Made by a program: the position numbers and the translations under genes. The notes beneath the pieces were generated by a model. It worked only from the letters and a program-made list of their open reading frames with translations, ran no database searches and was not told the DNA's origin. Below, piece after piece: positions 16,888-28,998 of a stretch of DNA of 64,000 bases. The stretch spans positions 1 through 64,000 of the forward strand of contig DASUOH010000043.1 in the NCBI GenBank assembly GCA_036276735.1, read 5' to 3'. Numbering within the stretch: the stretch's first letter is position 1; every line of letters starts with the position of its first letter. The DNA comes from VRUE01 sp036276735 (GTDB lineage: Bacteria > Actinomycetota > Thermoleophilia > Solirubrobacterales > 70-9).

Positions 16888-18585
16888 TCAGCCGTCGTAG
16901 CCGGCGTGGATGTGGTCGCAGTGGTCGGAGCGGGCGAAGGCCGGACCGGCGCCGTCGAGGTCGAAGCAGTAGATCAGCTCGGTCGGCAGGGCTGGCGCGG
17001 GGAGCGCGGCGAGGGTGAGGCCGAGCTCAGCGCAGGGCGCGGACGGCGAGGTGTCGGTGCAGGAGACGCCGTCGACCGCCGCGATGTCCATCGCCCGCCC
17101 GTAATAGTGGTTGGAGACGCCGCCTGCGGCCGTGTACATCGAGTGGTCGGAGCGCAGCGAGGAGATCGTCAGCTGGTGGGCCTGGGTGATTGCCCCGATC
17201 AGGCCGACGATGCGCGGATCGATCCGGCCCGCTTCGAGGTCTTCGCGCGCCACCTCGTTGAGGATCGTCAGGTTGTTCCAGTTGATCGGCGCGATGACGA
17301 CATTCGGCAGCGCCAGCGACCAGTCGACCCGGCGGGATTTGCACTCTCCTTCAAGTCGATCGGCCTCGGCGATGACGGCGTCGACGTACCACTTGGCCTG
17401 GTTGTGGCTGAAGAGGCCGGCCCGCATCCCGCCCCGCGACCAGAGCAGGCGAGCGAGCGTCGCCGCCGAGTCGTCGGGGTCGGCGTGCCGGAGCCGTCCG
17501 TCGCCGTCCCCGTCGACCGCAAAGCGCTGCCACTCGACACCGTCGAGCCCGAGCGGCCCGCTGCGGCGCAGCACCGCCTGATCCATGCCACGGCCGAAGT
17601 TCGACTCGAGCCGGGCGACCGCGGCCAGCGTCCAGACGCCCCGCTTGCCGAGCCCGTAGCGGGCGGCGGCGCTCTCGAAGGCGTCGAGGTACTCCGCCGG
17701 AATCTTCTTGCGCCAGCGCTTCGGGGCGACGCAGGTCAGCACCTGCAGCTTGGGCGCCAGATCGAAAGCTCCCGCGATCGCGTTGCCGAGGCCGGCGTAG
17801 CACCCGGCGTTGGCGAGCACCTCGGCGACGTACCAGTCGGCGTGGTTGTAGGCGAAGATCGCCGTGTACCAGTCGGCCGGCGCGCCGGAGGCGCTCAGGT
17901 AGTTCGCCGCGGCGTGAATTGCGTCTTCTGGGTCGTAGGGATCGGCCTCGCCGTCGCCGTTGGCGTCGACCCCGTAGGCGGCCCACGTTTCCGGCATGAA
18001 CTGCATCCAGCCGAGGGCGCCGGCCGAGGAGACGTTGGTGTTGGTCCCGAAGGCGGTCTCGATCTCGTTGATCGCGGCGAGCACGCTGGGCCCCTGCGGA
18101 CCGAGGGCGTAGGCGGCGGCGGCTCGCTCGTAGATCGGTACGAGGACCGCCGGCACGGCGCCCGGCGAACAGCTCGGGTCGGGGAGGGTCGGCACCGAGA
18201 GGACCGGGGGCGGCGCTTCCGTCGCGTTTTCGCCCGCTTCCGCATCGGCTTCGACGTCGGGCTCGGGCTCCGGCTCTGGGGTGGGACGAGGCTTCGGCTG
18301 CGGCTTGGGAGTGACGCCGCCGCTGTCGGGTGCCGGCTTCGGCTCGAGGGCCGGCGGCGCCGGGGTGGGAGCGACGATCGCATCGCCCTGTTCGACCGGC
18401 GCCGGGGTGGGGGCGGGAGCGATCGTCTCGCTCGCCGCTGGTTTGGCTTCTTCGGCCGAGGCGGTGGCGGAAATGACGATAAAAAGAAAAAGGATGAGGA
18501 GGGTCAGCTGAAGGACTTGGCGTGCGCGGATGGCGAGCGCCGCCGCCAGGCGCGCGCGAGAAGGCTTGAAGCGCACCCGACTCAT
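16888..18585 (-). CDS. Exported cell-wall hydrolase: two lytic transglycosylase domains plus M15/LAS-like peptidase domain
   Basis: A 565-residue envelope protein. A single N-terminal hydrophobic segment (about residues 24-42) is followed by 100 residues rich in Pro/Ala/Glu that would cross the wall. Then an MltB/SLT-type lysozyme-fold domain (about 150-260: INEIETAFGTNTN, SAGALGWMQFMPETW, AIFAYNHADWYV), a second, more divergent one (about 300-400: AAVARLESNFGRGM, SGPLGLDGVEWQRF, LFSHNQAKWYV) and a C-terminal part with NHYYGRAMDIAAV and DHCDHIHAGY, resembling the zinc-binding HxxGxAxD and HxH motifs of LAS/M15 peptidases. The three-part architecture suggests glycan and peptide cleavage in one protein. 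Overlaps the upstream gene by ATGA. Confidence 0.85.
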   Translation of the reverse strand: MSRVRFKPSRARLAAALAIRARQVLQLTLLILFLFIVISATASAEEAKPAASETIAPAPTPAPVEQGDAIVAPTPAPPALEPKPAPDSGGVTPKPQPKPRPTPEPEPEPDVEADAEAGENATEAPPPVLSVPTLPDPSCSPGAVPAVLVPIYERAAAAYALGPQGPSVLAAINEIETAFGTNTNVSSAGALGWMQFMPETWAAYGVDANGDGEADPYDPEDAIHAAANYLSASGAPADWYTAIFAYNHADWYVAEVLANAGCYAGLGNAIAGAFDLAPKLQVLTCVAPKRWRKKIPAEYLDAFESAAARYGLGKRGVWTLAAVARLESNFGRGMDQAVLRRSGPLGLDGVEWQRFAVDGDGDGRLRHADPDDSAATLARLLWSRGGMRAGLFSHNQAKWYVDAVIAEADRLEGECKSRRVDWSLALPNVVIAPINWNNLTILNEVAREDLEAGRIDPRIVGLIGAITQAHQLTISSLRSDHSMYTAAGGVSNHYYGRAMDIAAVDGVSCTDTSPSAPCAELGLTLAALPAPALPTELIYCFDLDGAGPAFARSDHCDHIHAGYDG

Positions 18586-19472
18586 CCTCGAACGTCCGTT
18601 ACGACCCAGGCGCCGGCCTGCTTGGTCAGCTTGAGGCGCAGCTCGCTGATCGTGCCGACCCGCAGCAGCGAGGCGCTTACGGTGTGAACTTTGCCGCTAC
18701 GCGGCCCTGGCACGAGGTTGAGCACTTTGGCCTTCGGTACCTCGGTGGCCGCCGGCTGTCGCGGCGGTCGTTCGGCGAGTGCCGTCGCCAGCTCGGGCGT
18801 CGCGGTTTCCCCGAAGACGGTCATCGCGCGGGCCGGTCGGCGGCCGATCTCGTAGAAGACAAACGCCTCGACGAAGCGCCGCGCCACTTTCATCGCCGCC
18901 GGGCCGGCCGGGACCGGTTTCTGGCCCGAGCTGGTGGCGGCGGCTTCCTCTTCCTCTTCGACCGCGCCGCTTTCGTCGTCGCTCCCTGCGTTCAGCTCGG
19001 CGGCTGCCGCGTCGCCGCTCACCGCAGTGTCGCCCTCTCTCGCCGCGACCCCGACGCCGTCATCGACTCCGAACTTCGGCTCGACGCCCTGCAGCACCGG
19101 GCCGGTCGGCTCCTCCGGCGGCTGCTCGACCGGGGCGGGGGGTGGTGCGACCGCCGCAACAGGCTCGGCGCGCGGCATGGGGACCTCGGTGCCGCCGTCG
19201 CCTTCAAGGGCGACCGCGCCGATCGCGGTGGCGCCGATCGCAACCGCGACCAGGGCTCCGGCTCCGGCCGCACGTGGATCGGGGACCGCGAGGCCGGCGG
19301 CGCGATCGCGCAGTGGCCAGACGATCCGCTCCTGCAGCGGCCAGAGAACGCGACGCTCCAGGCCCCAGGCGAGTCGCTCGAAGGGCCAGCGCAGGCGGTC
19401 GGCCGACGCGGTCAGCGTCGAGCGGGCCCTGCGCCCCCCTGGCTTGGCATTGATTTCGCGTCGTCTCAACAT
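18582..19472 (-). CDS. Membrane-anchored protein of unknown function, coupled to cell-wall hydrolase
   Basis: A 296-residue protein with a basic N-terminal cytoplasmic part (about 1-68), one transmembrane helix (AGAGALVAVAIGATAIGAVAL, about 70-90), an acidic Pro-rich linker, and a C-terminal domain from about residue 190 (MKVARRFVEAFVFYEIGRRP ... VVTDVRG) that looks like a small NTF2/Mce-associated-like fold found in exported actinobacterial proteins. Four-base overlap with the hydrolase gene implies joint function at the wall. I do not recognise the family with certainty. Confidence 0.7.
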   Translation of the reverse strand: MLRRREINAKPGGRRARSTLTASADRLRWPFERLAWGLERRVLWPLQERIVWPLRDRAAGLAVPDPRAAGAGALVAVAIGATAIGAVALEGDGGTEVPMPRAEPVAAVAPPPAPVEQPPEEPTGPVLQGVEPKFGVDDGVGVAAREGDTAVSGDAAAAELNAGSDDESGAVEEEEEAAATSSGQKPVPAGPAAMKVARRFVEAFVFYEIGRRPARAMTVFGETATPELATALAERPPRQPAATEVPKAKVLNLVPGPRSGKVHTVSASLLRVGTISELRLKLTKQAGAWVVTDVRG

Positions 19473-19637
19473 CTGTACGAAGTCCGTAGACAGCTTACGT
19501 CGGCATGGACAGCCGATTCCTCAAATTCCGCTCCCTGTAATGCGGCTCCCACGGCCCCCTGCTTAACAGCCCACCCTGAGCGTCCCCTAAAGAGCTTCCA
19601 AATGGTGACGGATAAAGGCGTTTCCGACAAGGGGGCG

Positions 19638-22224
<2,587 letters not shown>

Positions 22225-22235
<11 letters not shown>

Positions 22236-22602
22236 CTCCGGCCTTCCTTTCGAGCTCTTCGACGCGTCGTTCCAGGGCGAGGACCCGCTCGACGCCGGCC
22301 AGGTTGAGGCCGAGCTCCGAGGTCATCTGCTGGATGCGGCGCAGCCGCTCGACGTCGCGCTGCGAGTACAGCCGCGTGTTCTTCGGCGAGCGCTTCGGCC
22401 GGATCAGGCCGCGCGCCTCGTAGACGCGCAGCGTCTGCGGGTGCATGTCGGCGAGTTCGGCGGCGACCGAGATCATGTAGACGCCGCGCTCCTCGTCGAT
22501 CCTGGTTTCGATCCGTTCGCGGCGCACGGTGGTGCGACCGTCGCGCCCCTGCCCATCGCGGCCGCTCACACCAACCACCTCCGCTGTTCCTTTGCCCGAC
22601 AT
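22225..22602 (-). CDS. hspR: Heat-shock repressor HspR (MerR family)
   Basis: A 125-residue MerR-type regulator. DNA-binding half MISVAAELADMHPQTLRVYE, ARGLIRPKRSPKNTRLYSQ and RDVERLRRIQQMTSELGLNLAGVERVL match HspR, which represses its own dnaK operon with DnaK as co-repressor. An unusually polar N-terminal extension of about 40 residues precedes the domain; a later start cannot be excluded. Lies between dnaJ and clpB. Confidence 0.93.
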
Positions 22603-22627
22603 ATCCGGGAGAAGGCACGGTCGAAAC

Positions 22628-23746
22628 TCATCTCCTTGCCCTCCGCAGCAGCTCGGCGCGCGGGTCGCCGCCGTTCAGCGCCTTCGCCAGCTGCTCGACG
22701 GCCTCCGCCTGCTCCTCGTTTAGCTCCTGGGGCATCTCAATCTCCAACCGGTAGCGGATGTCGCCGCGCCCCCGGCCGCCCGGCCGCGGCGGGCCCTCGC
22801 CGCGCAGCCGCTGCACCGTGCCGTGCTTCGTCCCGGCCGGGACCTTGATCTTCTTCGTGCCGTCCAGCGTCGGCACCTCGATCGTCGCCCCGCGCAGCGC
22901 CTCGGCGACGGTTATCGGCACCGTCACCTCGAGATTGCCGTCGTCGAGCCGCTTGAAGATCGGCGAGGCGGCGACGCGGGTGACGACGTAGAGGTCGCCG
23001 GGCGGGCCGCCGCGCGGTCCTGCCTCGCCCTGTCCTGCAAGCCGGATGCGGCCGCCGTCCTTGACCCCGGCCGGGACGTTCACCTTGAGCCGCTTGGTCT
23101 GCTGGGTGAGGCCGGAGCCGCCGCAGGTCTGGCAGGGGTCCTCGATCACCTCGCCGGCGCCGCCGCACTGCGGGCAGGGCTGGCTGATCGAGAAGAAGCC
23201 CTGGCTCTGCGAATCGATGCCGCGCCCTTCGCAGCGCGGGCAGGTGATCGGCTTGGTGCCCGGCTTGGCGCCGCTGCCGTGGCAAGTGGGGCAGTGCTCG
23301 GCTTTCGGCACGGCCACGGCCACCTGGGCCCCGTTGACCGCCTGGTCGAAGCTGAGGCTGACCTCGGTTTCGAGGTCACGCCCTCGCATCTGCTCGGGCT
23401 GGGCGCGACCGCCGCCGCGGCCAAACAGGCTGCCGAAGAGGTCGCCGATGTCGCCGGCCCCAAAGCCGCCGAAGCCGCCACCCGGACCGCCCGGCGCCCC
23501 CTGCGGACCGCGGCCAAAGCCGCCAAGGCCGCCGAACATGCCGCCTGCGTCGTACTGCTTGCGCTTCTCGGCGTCCGAGAGGACGTCGTAGGCGCCCTGC
23601 ACCTCCTTGAAGCGCTCCTCGGCCTTCGGGTCGTCGGGGTTGCGGTCGGGGTGGTACTTGCGGGCGAGCTTGCGGTAGGCCTTCTTGATCTCCTCGTCGG
23701 AGGCCTTCTTCGAGACGCCCAGGACTTTGTAGAGGTCCTCCGCCAC
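22628..23746 (-). CDS. dnaJ: Co-chaperone DnaJ
   Basis: A 372-residue type I J-protein. J-domain with KYHPDRNPDD (HPD motif), Gly/Phe-rich segment (about 72-115), four zinc motifs CPTCHGSG, CPRCEGRG, CPQCGGAG and CQTCGGSG, and the C-terminal substrate-binding domain. Stimulates DnaK ATPase. Third gene of the dnaK operon. Confidence 0.97.
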   Translation of the reverse strand: MAEDLYKVLGVSKKASDEEIKKAYRKLARKYHPDRNPDDPKAEERFKEVQGAYDVLSDAEKRKQYDAGGMFGGLGGFGRGPQGAPGGPGGGFGGFGAGDIGDLFGSLFGRGGGRAQPEQMRGRDLETEVSLSFDQAVNGAQVAVAVPKAEHCPTCHGSGAKPGTKPITCPRCEGRGIDSQSQGFFSISQPCPQCGGAGEVIEDPCQTCGGSGLTQQTKRLKVNVPAGVKDGGRIRLAGQGEAGPRGGPPGDLYVVTRVAASPIFKRLDDGNLEVTVPITVAEALRGATIEVPTLDGTKKIKVPAGTKHGTVQRLRGEGPPRPGGRGRGDIRYRLEIEMPQELNEEQAEAVEQLAKALNGGDPRAELLRRARR

Positions 23747-23771
23747 CGCTCCTCCTATATGACCCGCGAGG

Positions 23772-24346
23772 TCATTCCGCCACCACCACGCGCGCCGGCC
23801 GGATCAACTGCTCGCCGAGCCGGTAGCCCTTCTGCGCCACCTCGACCACGGTGCCGCTCTCGGCCCCGTCGGCGGCCATGGTGGAGAGCGCCTCGTGCAA
23901 ATTGGGATCGAACCTCTCGCCGGTCGGATCGAGCGACTCGACCCCGTTGCCCTTAAGGGCCTGGCAGAGATCGCGGTAGGTGAGGACGACGCCGTGGGCC
24001 AGCGGCTCCTCTGGAGTCGATCCGTCATCGGGGTCGATTCCGGCGGCATCGAGCGCTCGCTCGAGGTTGTCGATGACGTGCACGAGCTCACCGACGAGTG
24101 CTGCTTTCCCGCGAACGCTCGCAGCGGTGACCTCGGCACTCATTCGCTTCCTGAAGTTCTCGAAGTCGGCCTTCGTCCTCTTCGCGAGATCCAGGTACTC
24201 GTCTCGCTCGGAGATGAGGGCATCCAGGTCCTTCTCGATGGCCTCTCCGGCGGGTGGCGTGGGGGATGGAGGCTCGCCCGCAGCTTGCGAGGACGAGGCG
24301 CCATCCCCCGCGACAGGACCCGCCGGCCGCTCAGCTTTGTCCTGAC

Positions 24347-24350
<4 letters not shown>
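23772..24350 (-). CDS. grpE: Nucleotide exchange factor GrpE with repeat-encoded N-terminal segment
   Basis: A 192-residue GrpE. Core runs from about residue 38: DLDALISERDEYLDLAKRTK (coiled coil), ADFENFRKRMSAE, and the C-terminal beta domain ending VAQKGYRLGEQLIRPARVVVAE. Residues about 8-35, a low-complexity Pro/Ala/Gly/Ser stretch, are encoded by palindromic family A copy 3 read in frame, so the element adds a disordered tail without breaking the gene. Start overlaps the dnaK stop as ATGA. Confidence 0.95.
24247..24326. repeat. Family A palindromic element, copy 3, inside grpE
   Basis: An 80-bp palindrome wholly inside the grpE coding sequence. Outer arms CCGGCGGGT / ACCCGCCGG perfect, second helix GGGGGATGG / CCATCCCCC perfect, centre CTCGCCCGCAGCTTGCGAG identical to copy 1. 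Translated in the grpE frame as a Ser/Ala/Pro-rich stretch without stop codons. Confidence 0.78.
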
Positions 24351-26239
<1,889 letters not shown>

Positions 26240-26268
26240 TTTCTCGCTACCTCCAGGGGTTTTGTCGT

Positions 26269-26289
26269 TTGACTATGAAAATCTAAGTC
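26269..26289 (-). promoter_or_regulatory. Possible degenerate HspR operator (HAIR-like)
   Basis: The HspR consensus is CTTGAGT-N7-ACTCAAG. Here, between the dnaK -10 box and start codon, TTTGACT-N7-TCTAAGT has the spacing but only partial matches. Position fits autoregulation by the hspR gene in the operon; sequence support is weak. Confidence 0.3.
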
Positions 26290-26291
26290 GC

Positions 26292-26319
26292 AGTATGGCA
26301 ACTTTTCGCACGATTGCAA
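26292..26319 (-). promoter_or_regulatory. Predicted dnaK operon promoter
   Basis: On the minus strand TTGCAA (-35, 26314-26319) is followed after 16 bp by CATACT (-10, 26292-26297), about 50 bp ahead of the dnaK ATG. This is a housekeeping-sigma type promoter, consistent with control by repressor HspR rather than an alternative sigma factor. Confidence 0.5.
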
Positions 26320-26377
26320 GTGGCCCGGTAAGCGGGTAATCGCGTGTACTGGGTTCCCCGAGAAGGAGGAGATCGCC

Positions 26378-27529
26378 TTGAGTTCCGCCCGCACCCCTCT
26401 CGGCCGCAGCCTCGTCGCGCTCGTGGCCGTCCTGCTTATCGCATTACTCGTACCCGGCGCGGTTTCGGCCAAGCAGCACGACAACGGCAAAGGCAAGGTC
26501 GTCAACGTGATGACCCGCAACGTCTACCTCGGCGCCGACCTCGGTCCCGCGATCGAGGCGAAAAGCCTCTCCGGCCTGGTCACCGCCAACGGCGTGATCC
26601 TGCGCCAGGTGATCGCCAACGACTTCCCGACCCGGGCGGAGGGCCTGGCCGACGAGATCCTCGCCACCGAACCGGACCTGGTCGGCTTGCAGGAGGTGGC
26701 GCTGTGGCAGACGACGCCGATAACGCCGGCTGGCAGCGCACTGAGGCTCGACTACCTGCAGCTGTTGCTCGACGAGCTGAACGAGGGCAACGGCAAAAAC
26801 GGCATGGGGAAGCCTCAGTATGAGGTCGTCGTCGTCCAGGACGAGTTCGACCTGGAGGCTCCCGCCGACGCCAACGGGATCGCCGGCGATGGGCCGGGCG
26901 GCGAACTGGCCAATGCCGAGGTGATCGGCCGCCTCACGATGCGCGACGTGATCCTCGCCAGGAGCAGCGGCGGAGTCCACACCTGGAACGCCCAGGGCGG
27001 CAACTTCAAAACGCTGCTGCCGCTGTCGATCGCCGGTCAGCAGATCGCGGTCAAACGCGGCTGGACGGCAACCGATGCGCGGGTGCGCGGCAGCAAGCCG
27101 TTCCGCTTCGTCAACACGCACCTCGAGGCCTTCGAGCCCAACGTCCGCGCCGCGCAGGCGGCCGAGCTGGTGGCGCCGGGCGGTCCGGCGACGGGCCCGC
27201 TGCCCGTCGTGCTCCTCGGTGACCTCAATTCCGACGATGACACGGTCACCCCGGTTAACCGGAAAGCCTTCGAAGTGCTGCTCGCGGCCGGCTTCGTCTC
27301 CCGCAGCACGAACGATCCACTCAGTTGCTGCCTCAAATCTCCCCTGCTGGCGGCCAACGCGGGAGGCAAAGTCAGCGACTTCGACCACCAGGTCGACCAT
27401 GTGCTGACCAACGCCCCGGAGCTGATCGAGTTGCAGAGCTCGCTGGTCACCGGGCTGCTGCCGGTGAACGGCTTCTGGAGCTCAGACCACGCGGGCGTCT
27501 TCAGCTCCCTGAGGTTCAACAAGCCCTAA
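26378..27529 (+). CDS. Secreted endonuclease/exonuclease/phosphatase-fold protein
   Basis: A 383-residue exported hydrolase of the EEP (DNase I-like) superfamily. Signal peptide: SLVALVAVLLIALLVPGAVSA. Domain motifs: MTRNVYLGADLGP (metal-site Asn), LVGLQEVALW (Glu), FRFVNTHLEAF, VLLGDLNSDDD (Asp/Asn pair) and WSSDHAGVF (catalytic Asp-His). TTG start is supported by AGAAGGAGGA seven bases upstream. Could be a nuclease, sphingomyelinase-like or phosphoinositide phosphatase; substrate not assignable. Confidence 0.87.
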   Translation: MSSARTPLGRSLVALVAVLLIALLVPGAVSAKQHDNGKGKVVNVMTRNVYLGADLGPAIEAKSLSGLVTANGVILRQVIANDFPTRAEGLADEILATEPDLVGLQEVALWQTTPITPAGSALRLDYLQLLLDELNEGNGKNGMGKPQYEVVVVQDEFDLEAPADANGIAGDGPGGELANAEVIGRLTMRDVILARSSGGVHTWNAQGGNFKTLLPLSIAGQQIAVKRGWTATDARVRGSKPFRFVNTHLEAFEPNVRAAQAAELVAPGGPATGPLPVVLLGDLNSDDDTVTPVNRKAFEVLLAAGFVSRSTNDPLSCCLKSPLLAANAGGKVSDFDHQVDHVLTNAPELIELQSSLVTGLLPVNGFWSSDHAGVFSSLRFNKP

Positions 27530-27564
27530 CCAGCTCAAGATAAGAACCGCCCGCCAGGGAGTTG

Positions 27565-27675
27565 GGAGCGTCCCGACAGGGGTGAAGCGTCTTGTACTTT
27601 TTTCGCGATACCGCCCTCGGACGGCCACTATCGGTCTTCGAAAAAAGTTAAGCGGAACCCCTATCGGGACGCTCC
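27565..27675 (+). repeat. Family B structured element, copy 1
   Basis: A 111-bp palindrome between two convergent genes. Outer arms GGAGCGTCCCGACAGGGGT and ACCCCTATCGGGACGCTCC pair over 19 bases with one mismatch. Inside is the conserved core: CTTGTACTTTTTT, then CTCGGACGGCC, then GTCTTC and AAAAAAGTTAAG; the T-run and A-run also pair. No ORF-like content. Confidence 0.8.
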
Positions 27676-27678
27676 GCC

Positions 27679-28095
27679 CTACCCCTGACCGGCGGTGCGG
27701 GCGACGAACTCAGCCACTTCTTCGGCCTGCTCGCCGTTGAGGATGCCGGCCGGCATGCGGCCCGCTTCGGTGTCGGAGTCGACGCCTTTTTCGATCGCGG
27801 CCAGAACGCGGCCTTGGTTCGTTTTGACCGTCGTCGCCGCGGCTTCGCCTTCCGGCGGGCCGGCCGGGGCGAGCAGATCGTCGAGGTCCGGGCCGAAGTT
27901 GCCGTCGGTCTCGGCGGCGTAGAGCGTGTGGCAGTTGCCGCAGTTGGTGTCGAAGAGCGCCTTGGCGTCCTCCAGTTCGCTCGGCACGTGCGCTTCCGGC
28001 GCGGACTCGCCGTCGGCGCGGAAGGCGAGCCACGGGATGAGCACCGCCAGGAAGAGGACGAGGAGGCCGAAGCTGACGAAGGTCTTCTTGCTCAT
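27679..28095 (-). CDS. Membrane-anchored c-type cytochrome
   Basis: A 138-residue protein: N-terminal membrane anchor (FGLLVLFLAVLIPWLAF, about residues 8-24) and one haem site NCGNCH, with a likely distal methionine in AGRMPAGILNGEQAEEVAEF. A small electron carrier on the outer face of the membrane. ATG at 28095 (MSKKTFVSF) chosen so the anchor is N-terminal; the frame is open 27 codons further but without signal character. Downstream of nth on the same strand, 64 bp gap. Confidence 0.88.
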   Translation of the reverse strand: MSKKTFVSFGLLVLFLAVLIPWLAFRADGESAPEAHVPSELEDAKALFDTNCGNCHTLYAAETDGNFGPDLDDLLAPAGPPEGEAAATTVKTNQGRVLAAIEKGVDSDTEAGRMPAGILNGEQAEEVAEFVARTAGQG

Positions 28096-28159
28096 GACAT
28101 TGGTTCGTGCTTCGCTCGCGGCGCGAAGAACCAGATATGCACGCTTGCTCGCTCCGCAC

Positions 28160-28828
28160 TCATTTGCGAGCGGCACGGTACCAGGGACACATGCGCCGCA
28201 GCTCGCACTCCCCGCAGCGCGGTTTCGGTCGGCAGAGCGTGCGCCCGTGGCGGATCAGGTTGACGTGCAGCTCGTAGGCGTCCTCGGGGTCGACCACCGC
28301 CAGCATCTCGTCGTGGGCGCGCTCGAAGGAGGCGCCTTCCGGGAAGAGGCCGAGCCGGCCGCCGACCCGGTGGACGTGGACGTCGACGGGGATCTCCGGG
28401 ATGCCCCAGGTGAAGATCAGCACGCAGGCGGCGGTTTTGCGGCCGACCCCCGGCAGGGAGAGGAGGAACTCGAGCGACTCCTCACGGGGCGTAGGCGGCG
28501 CGGTCCAGTCGAGGTCGGGATGCTCGCCGAGCCGCTCGAGGATCGCCTGGATGCGCGGCGCCTTCTGGCGTGCCAGCCCGCCGGGTCGGATCGCGTCTTC
28601 GAGCTCGGCCAGCGGCGCGTCGCGGACCTCCTCCCAGGTCGGGATGCGCTCGCGCAACTGGGCGAAGGAGCGGTCGCGGTTGCGGTCGTTGGTGTGCTGG
28701 GAGAGGACCGTCTTGATCAGCTCGGCGATCGGGTGGCCGTGCGGCTCGTTGAGCGGCTGCCCGTACATCTCGCGCAGCCGGTCGCGGATCGCCCGCACCC
28801 TCGCCCGTCTCGGCCGCTTCCAACTCAC
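28160..28828 (-). CDS. nth: Endonuclease III (DNA glycosylase/AP lyase)
   Basis: A 222-residue base-excision enzyme for oxidised pyrimidines. HhH motif LPGVGRKTAACVLIF with the catalytic Lys, catalytic Asp in VDVHVHRVGGRLGL, and the C-terminal iron-sulfur cysteines CRPKPRCGECELRRMC (C-x5-C-x2-C-x5-C). GTG at 28828 (MSWKRPRRARVRAIR) chosen: the frame is open 50 codons upstream, but that extension is encoded by palindrome B2 and adds nothing like an Nth N-terminus. Confidence 0.92.
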   Translation of the reverse strand: MSWKRPRRARVRAIRDRLREMYGQPLNEPHGHPIAELIKTVLSQHTNDRNRDRSFAQLRERIPTWEEVRDAPLAELEDAIRPGGLARQKAPRIQAILERLGEHPDLDWTAPPTPREESLEFLLSLPGVGRKTAACVLIFTWGIPEIPVDVHVHRVGGRLGLFPEGASFERAHDEMLAVVDPEDAYELHVNLIRHGRTLCRPKPRCGECELRRMCPWYRAARK

Positions 28829-28855
28829 CGCCTGGACCCTAATCGCGGCCGGACC

Positions 28856-28968
28856 CGAGGGATTTGGGACCCCTCCGAACGGCTTGTACTTTTTGCGCGC
28901 CTCCCTCGACGGACAACCGCTGCCTGTCTTCGCAAAAAGTTGAGAGAGGAGGGGTCCCAAATCCCTCG
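28856..28968 (+). repeat. Family B structured element, copy 2
   Basis: A 113-bp palindrome between divergent nth and the PAP2 gene. Outer arms CGAGGGATTTGGGACCCCTCC and GGAGGGGTCCCAAATCCCTCG are a perfect 21-bp pairing but unrelated in sequence to the arms of copies 1 and 3. The core again has CTTGTACTTTTT, ACGGAC, TGTCTTCG and CAAAAAGTTGAG. Confidence 0.8.
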
Positions 28969-28998
28969 ACCCTCCCACCGGCGATTTACAATGTCCGG

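Noticed and set aside
26292..26400. Possible convergent overlap of dnaK promoter and a ROSE-type RNA thermometer
   Set aside because: No stable hairpin sequestering the ribosome-binding site of dnaK is visible.
27565..28968. Family B copies as plain intrinsic terminators
   Set aside because: The T and A runs lie inside the hairpin rather than after it, and one copy lies between divergent genes, so a simple terminator does not explain all three.
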